Source of the DNA: Stomoxys calcitrans
Taxonomy: Eukaryota; Arthropoda; Insecta; Diptera; Muscidae
Direction: 5' to 3'
DNA: 64,000 bases
Assembly (NCBI RefSeq): GCF_963082655.1
Contig: NC_081555.1
Coordinates: 29,435,266 to 29,499,265 of the forward strand
The notes beneath the pieces are model-generated. The model was given only the letters and a program-made list of their open reading frames with translations. It did no database searches and had not been told where the DNA came from. Shown one piece after another: positions 58,010-64,000 of this stretch (its first letter is position 1; each line of letters begins with the position of its first letter). Position numbers and translations under genes: made by a program.

Positions 58010-58850
58010 ATCGTCCACAGGTTGCGGATAGTGGAATGGAGTGGAGAGTCTCACTAAGAGACCGGGCGGCATCGGCTCTTGGTTAAATACTGAGTACCTA
58101 GGATGATGAAGGTAACCCCCAGAGTAGTTCTAGCTCAACAACCTCAACTAATAGATGTATTTCACCTGTTCACTTGGAAGCACCCAACTCAGATACAGGA
58201 AACTGAATATATAACAGTACCTAGTAACTAAATTTAAGATGAAAAGGAAATGCACTATTACAGGACATGCTGAAAGCTACCGGGGGCGTCCACAGTTTGC
58301 GAATAGAGGGATACTCCATATATGGATTGCTGCGCTAGCACAATCAACGGTGGAGAGTCTCTGTGAAAGGAAGCCTTTTGTTGTTGTTGCTGTGGCAGTT
58401 TATTGTGTTCTATCATTCGTCTGCTTGATTCTGTTGAGTGTCAAGACCCAGAAACTCTGCGACTAAGATAGGGTGCGTCCACAGAGATCTAGGTCTGAGT
58501 CGAGTGGGTCTGGTCGGGCAGTTAAACAAGTGACGTGTATCGTGCGGTCCCTGGTTACAATCGGGACATACATCTTGTACGTCGGCATCAATCCTTGCTC
58601 TGTATGAGTTGAGCCGTCTGCATCTGCCGGTATTAGAGCAAGAGTCGTCACCGGCTATTGCTTAAATACTGAGTGCCTGTGATACTCGTAATGACAGGGC
58701 GTGTTATTGGTGGCTCTAAATAAAAAATTGGCATAATGTTCTCGTGGCGATCGGTTCTATGGATCGGGAAAACCCTGCTGACTTATAGATCATGACGTGG
58801 ATCGCTAACTCCACGAAAAAAAAAATTGCTGCAACAACAACAAAAAGAGT
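58010..58850. repeat. LINE 3' module fragments
   Basis: Three copies of 'cgtccacaggttgcggatag'-type sequence (58010, 58285, 58475) with 'gagagtctcactaagagacc'. The last ends in an A-rich/(CAA) run at 58820-58845. Confidence 0.6.
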
Positions 58851-59110
58851 AGGTTAGGTTGAAAAGTGGGTGCAAATATTAATCCGTCCCATGCCACTAT
58901 GGACATACACTTAAGCCAGTAATCGGCTTGCTGTGCGCTCTAAAAACCAAAACGATAATCTCGAAAAAGAAAAATTTTAAGTTGGGAATTCAGTGCTACT
59001 TACAAAATTCTCAATTTTTTTCCATACCACTCCCCTGAGTTGGTTCATGTCCCACCTAAGTACTGGTGTCTGTAAGCCGCGAAAGGCAATTGCATAGGAA
59101 ATGTTCCAAC
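58850..59110 (-). repeat. LINE 3'-end copy with AGGTT tail
   Basis: 'gtaggttaggttgaaaagtg' and 'ggacatacacttaagccagt' match 10741-10950. This is the third copy of that LINE tail. Confidence 0.72.
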
Positions 59111-59399
59111 GTCTCAATTTTTTTCAATTATACTCTGCACAAGCCCACTTGCTCCATCGATTTTGCATAAGTGAGGTCGTAGTCCTCTCCCAAAAAAAGT
59201 AGCATGGATGAAAGTATCGAAAACCAGAGCCAGAAAGAAAGGCCCTATGGCACGGTTTGATCTGGTTGAGACCTTGGCTAATATGCGCAACGTTTATGTG
59301 CAAAACAGTCTGCGCTATACAATTGATGAGATCCATGTATTTGTAGCCACATTTTCGTCAAGCTCCTGTAGGTTATTTACAGGCGCCTTGTCATAACGA

Positions 59400-59580
59400 G
59401 CATCATAGGCGTTCAGTATTTGTGCAAGAGCCGGTGCCGCCCTGCAACCGGTGGGCGCCCGGAAGCTTGCTGGTAGGCTTCTCGTGACAACAATGAACAC
59501 CACACAAAATGGAGTTCAATGTTCCAGCCTGTGTGGTGCTCACAGCTATCCCGTGCCGGGGTTGAGATCCATGTTTATGC
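59400..59580 (-). repeat. LINE 3' module fragment
   Basis: 'gtgcaagagccggtgccgcc' and 'cttctcgtgacaacaatgaa' are complements of the 29190-29330 module. Confidence 0.55.
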
Positions 59581-59668
59581 TTAGCAAAGCTTGTAAGGAG
59601 TTGCGTATTAAGTGACAAGACAAGGCAAGAGAGATTGGTATGTACCGCTATCTGGATAACTAAACTAA

Positions 59669-59945
59669 ATTTCCCATGAAAATTCCATTTAGGATCAAGG
59701 GATACTTCTCTCGTATAAATTTTAAACTCATTGATAAGGAACCTACTTTTTCTATGCCGAGTCCGAACGGCGTGCCGCATAGCGAAACCACTTGGTAGAG
59801 AAGCTTGAACATGAGAAGATACCTAAAAAATGTAGTCAACATTAGTAAGGGGATAACCACCGCTGAATAATATTTTTATATGTTCACTACGGGGTTTAAA
59901 CCCAGGCGTTCGGTGTCATGTGCTGCGCATCTGTAAATTATTCTG
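59669..59945 (-). repeat. SINE copy, near full length
   Basis: Tail 'tttcccatgaaaattccatt' at the left. B-box complement 'gggtttaaacccaggcgttc' and the degraded A box are at the right end. Confidence 0.78.
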
Positions 59946-60186
59946 CTAATTTTTCAGACAACGGCAAGAATATGCCCAAAGACATATTAAGGACGTTTAT
60001 CTGTTTCACGATTCCCATTACATTCAAAATCATCAGCATCAACGTAAAGATTTCGTGAAGGCTCACGATTTATGACAATTTGGCTCCACAGACTACATTT
60101 TTTACTTCATCCACTATAAATTACGGTGATTATTAAACAGCTCGAAAAGCAGGCATGGCATCCGTGACATTATAATACATCTTATC

Positions 60187-60446
60187 AGGTAGGCCACAGT
60201 AGCGCACAGGTTAACTTGTTCGCCTGGGTTCAAATCTCGGCGAGACCATCAGAATAAACTTTCAGCGGTGGTTTTCGCTTCCTAATGCTGGCAACATTTG
60301 TGAGGTACTATCCCATGTAAAACTTCTTTCAGAAAAAGGCCCCTTATCATTGAGCTTAAACTTGATTCGGACTGCACTCATTGCTATGTGAGAAGTTTGC
60401 TCCTGTTCCTTAGTGGAATGTTCATGGGCAAAATTTGCATTTGCAT
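60187..60446 (+). repeat. SINE copy with deletion in the tRNA-like head
   Basis: The A box 'agtagcgcacaggttaactt' is followed almost directly by the B box GGGTTCAAATCTCGG, so about 15 nt between the boxes are missing. Body and tail are intact. Confidence 0.82.
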
Positions 60447-60639
60447 CAGGTCACATAATGTCATCATCAACTGTTTTTGGTTCTATTGGTCACTGCATTA
60501 GTTCCAACAATGCAAATTGACGGCTAAATTTGTAAACCCCTAGTGATGAAGTTTTTAACTATTGTATCCATAGTTTTGGGTAAAGGTCCCAGGGGCTTTC
60601 CGAAGTACCTGATAAAAGTTGTACATACATTTGCATTTG

Positions 60640-60975
60640 GAGATGGCGATCCTCGTCAACTTCTTATAGGCAAGCAAGTTCGTTCCGGTCTATATGACCG
60701 ATCACCGCTTGAACTAGAAGGTCATTGGTTATTTAAAGGCGGCAATAACTCGCCTTGTCGTATCAAGCATCATAGGCACTGAGTATTTACGCAAGCATTC
60801 TACTATCCGCAAACTGCTAAGAACACCACACAGATTGGAGCTCAAAGTCTAGCTTGTGTGATGCTCATAGTTATCCCTTGCCGGAGTTTTTTGTTGTTGT
60901 TTTAGCAGTGTGTTGTATACTGAGGCAACAGCCCTTGCCAATAAAGGAATTCATCGGGTTCCATGGGATTGGAAA
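60640..60975 (-). repeat. LINE end-module fragments
   Basis: 60640-60880 complements the 3' module. 60895-60970 complements the 5' module ('agcagtgtgttgtatactga', 'catcgggttccatgggattg'). Confidence 0.55.
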
Positions 60976-60999
60976 ATTTTTGGTTCAACCACTTATACC

Positions 61000-63900
61000 A
61001 ATTGCATCAAAAGTAGTCCAGGATTGGTGACCCCCATCAGAGGGAGACTTTTTTGGGATATTATGAATATTTTAACCTTCTAAACCCATTATAACTGAAG
61101 AGCTATGGCATGGCGTGCCATTCAGGCTCGGCGATATGAAGCAACACCTTTGGTTATAAAAGAGGTTTCACTTCTTCCTAAATGGAAATTTCAAGAAAAT
61201 CCCTAGATTAGTGTCGTTAGCGTGTTTGTTGTTGTTTTCAAAATTTTTGATAATTTTAGGCAAATGTATTACTATCCCCTGTCTAAACATAGGTTTCAAG
61301 CTTTTCAATCAAGTGAAAGTTTAGTTAAGAACTTACAAACCAAAAATAGTGATCGTCTCAATTTGTTATATTAAAAGGTATTTTTCCATGGTGGCATCCT
61401 CGGCATAGATCTTAAATTTGCCAATTTGGCATAAACGTACTCCCTTTACTATCGAGAGTCAATGGTGTCCTTAGTGGAAGCCTTTCCAAATGTTGTCCAA
61501 AAGACACTTTGAACTTTAGTATAGACTCTGCAGTTTAAAAATATGTTAGGTAATTTCGAACCTATGTTGTCCTTAGGCATTGCCATTGGCAATGGCCTGT
61601 GGTTAACGGCTGCCCTTGGAATTTCTTGAAGAGGACTTCTAATAAGAACAACCTGATCAAAACAAATTCATGGGCAACATATGGGCAAACAATTGCATAA
61701 CTTACAACTATTTGGAACATCTCTAGATAAGAAGGTATGTATGGTTCTATATAGGTAATGCGTAAAGAAGAGAATCCCACTCACCAATTTCCCATGAATA
61801 TCAACAAATTTCCACCAATATCGCCGCAGTTGTTGTTGTTGGTAAATAATGAAAACAATTGCTATCCTTAATTACGTTTTTAAGCCCGAGTTCTTTGGGG
61901 TCTCTGCTGTCGCTGCTTCAGTTGTGCCCCCAAGGGTTACGGCTGTTGTTGCTGCTAAATGACAATAATAATGAATTTCCCCACTTAAAAACAGCAGCCA
62001 TACAGTATGATGATAGCAGGAGGAGTAGTGGGAGGTGCTCAATATAAAAACATCACCAGTTGAAAGAATAGTAGTTGAGCCAAGCGGTGGTGGGGGGAAA
62101 TAATAATGAAACAAAATGAAAATCACACACAGCCGCCCCACAGTAGTGTAGTTGAGAACAGTTGAAAATGTTAAAAACCAACAACAACTGTTAGCTATGC
62201 AATTGACATTTATTGTAATAATAAAGAGCCAAGACTTCGCTGCTACCTCTCTGCTTGATGGCAATGATGATGATGATGATGTTGACTATAAACTATTAAT
62301 GATGCTTACTATTCTGCAAATTTCCTTTTGATCTAGTTTTTCTTTTAGTTTAAGAAGTTGTTTGTTGTTTTCTGTTTTGCTGTTGTTGTTATGTTCTTGA
62401 GTTTTTTCCTCTTCTCTTTTTTTATTATTGGTTTACTTGAGTTCTTGTTCTTGTTGCATAGCATTTATGCCCAATATCAAAATTTGCATAAGATTTTTGT
62501 GTTTTATATTTGCTTTGTGTTCACTTAACAAATTTTAATTTTATTTTATCTAAAAGTTAATGGGAAATCACATATTAGCAATTAAACTTCACTTAATTTT
62601 GAAAATTTTCACCGATTTTCATTGATAAACACATTTTTTTTTGATTTAAACAGAACGAACATTAAAAAACAAGAGCCAAAGCCAACAGCTTCATTTAAAT
62701 GACACCGACTAAGAGGAGAGTTAAAAAAGAGTACAAGAGTAAAATGGAAATTAAAGAGAGAGAGAGAGAGAGAGTAAAATGCTGTCGCCGCCGTTGCAGA
62801 GTGGTGTTCTTCTTTAGAACAACACAAAATTTTTCAAGTTGAAAACAAGCGAAAAAAATAATAATGAAAACAAGAACAAAAAGAATCATCATCAATTTTT
62901 TTGTTTTTTGATTTCGTTTATTGCAAAGAAAAGGAAACGTAAGAAAAACGGAAATTAACGATGTCGTTTGCAATCGGCTAACGCGTAAATGGCGACCGTT
63001 GAAAACAAAATATAAAAAACACGAACGAAGCCGAAAAGAGATAAAGCGCAGGCATTGCCGACCACCAAAACGATACACGGACAGACGGACAACACTACAA
63101 GCAAAACACTTGCAAATCCGTACATACATATCTGGGCAGGCACGCAAAGGAAAGTCACTGGGATAATTTGTAGGGTTTTCACTTCCCCCCTTTATAATGT
63201 TTTGTGGGAATAAAACTTTTCCATTTTCTTTGCATTTACTACTACTCCACCATACATCACTACGGTAGCCAAACAGCCAACACACAAAACACAACGAATA
63301 CTGGCACAAAATGAAATTAACAAGAGATTTTGCAAATTGCAAAAATTTCGAAAACTTTTCTTCTTCGACATAATTTTGTCTTGCTTTCTGCCAATTCAAT
63401 GTTATGGGCTTGTTAGTGTGCCCCTCAAACATTTTACCATTTGCACAGGAAAAACATGAAAACAAAAACTAAAAAAAAAGTTTAACTATTTTCACTTGCT
63501 TTGGGAAAAATGGAAAAAAATATGCACGTCGTGTTGTCGTTAACTCGCGTAATATAACAATCTGTCAAAAAAGTAGAGAAATAACATGAGAAAACAGAAA
63601 ACCAACAAGCCAATGCAAACGCACACAGGCACAAAATGCCGCCGCTCTCACACTCTTGCTCAGTGTCAATAACAGACAGCTGTTAGTATACGATGTTAAA
63701 TGTAAATCTACTAACATTTCTCTTTAGTTTTACTCTTGCATGTGTTTTTGTTTTTGCTGTTTCTCTATCATTTGTTTTGCTTTGCAGTTTTGTTTGTTTG
63801 TTGTTGTTGTTTGTGTGTTTTTTCGAAACACAACGACTCACGCGAGATTAAACCCACTTCGACGGGGTTGAAAATACAACTAATGCTCGCTGTTGAATTG

Positions 63901-64000
63901 TTGAAGCGAATGGCTGTTCTGTTGGCCCCTCACTAAATCAAAAGAAAAAACAACAGAAACACACACACAATTAGCAACAACACGAGTGACTTCGGCTCAC
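61000..64000. other. No gene recognised; simple repeats only
   Basis: It contains (GA)n at 62753-62775, (GATGAT)n at 62260-62281 and T- or A-rich runs. A 256-codon minus-strand open frame (62695-63465) reads through these simple repeats and shows no domain. From about 62900 to 64000 the A-rich composition and CA runs resemble fly 5' UTR or promoter DNA of a gene outside the window, but this cannot be shown here. Confidence 0.4.

Noticed and set aside
62695..63465. 256-codon minus-strand open frame
   Set aside because: It runs through (GA)n and A-rich simple sequence, gives Phe/Leu/Cys-rich translation without domain motifs, and has no clear splice or promoter context. Most likely chance.

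Overview
This window looks like a repeat-rich piece of a higher-fly genome, probably a calyptrate/muscid such as a stable fly or house fly relative. The evidence is: spliced genes with short introns, two odorant-binding proteins of the Obp28a type, CAG/CAA-coded polyglutamine, AT-rich intergenic DNA, and a repeat population of jockey/R1-like LINEs, Tc1/mariner elements and a tRNA-derived SINE. The species call is an inference; the gene and repeat calls come from the sequence.

Layout. 1-4.1 kb is transposon debris: a mariner-type MITE, an RT/RNase H LINE remnant and non-autonomous elements with internal tandem repeats. 4.1-17.5 kb holds two tandem minus-strand odorant-binding protein genes (149-codon and 150-codon ORFs with identical exon phases and cysteine positions). 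They are separated by about 7.7 kb of repeats, and the second has a 3.8 kb transposon-filled first intron. 17.5-37 kb has no convincing host gene. It contains many SINE, MITE and LINE copies, a 31-bp palindromic minisatellite and long AT-rich stretches. 37.1-49.5 kb holds the main host coding sequence, all on the minus strand: a 1195-codon exon (acidic, Lys-Glu repeat, many SUMO-type motifs), a 227-codon exon, an N-rich possible terminal exon, and then five exons encoding a Cys/His-rich N-terminus with a long polyglutamine C-terminus. Splice phases fit either two adjacent genes or one gene of about 2709 codons. 49.5-64 kb is again repeat-rich, with SINE copies, LINE remnants and a 29-bp tandem array. 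The last 3 kb shows no recognisable gene.

Functionally, the odorant-binding proteins are secreted carriers of small hydrophobic ligands in sensillar lymph. The large locus looks nuclear (low-complexity activator-like regions, Cys/His clusters, SUMO motifs), but I could not assign it to a named gene. No previously undescribed enzymatic or defence system is visible. The strongest leads are the unidentified large locus, the Tc1-type element whose two ends are both copies of the transposase 5' end, and the composite repeat family that carries a SINE in its head.
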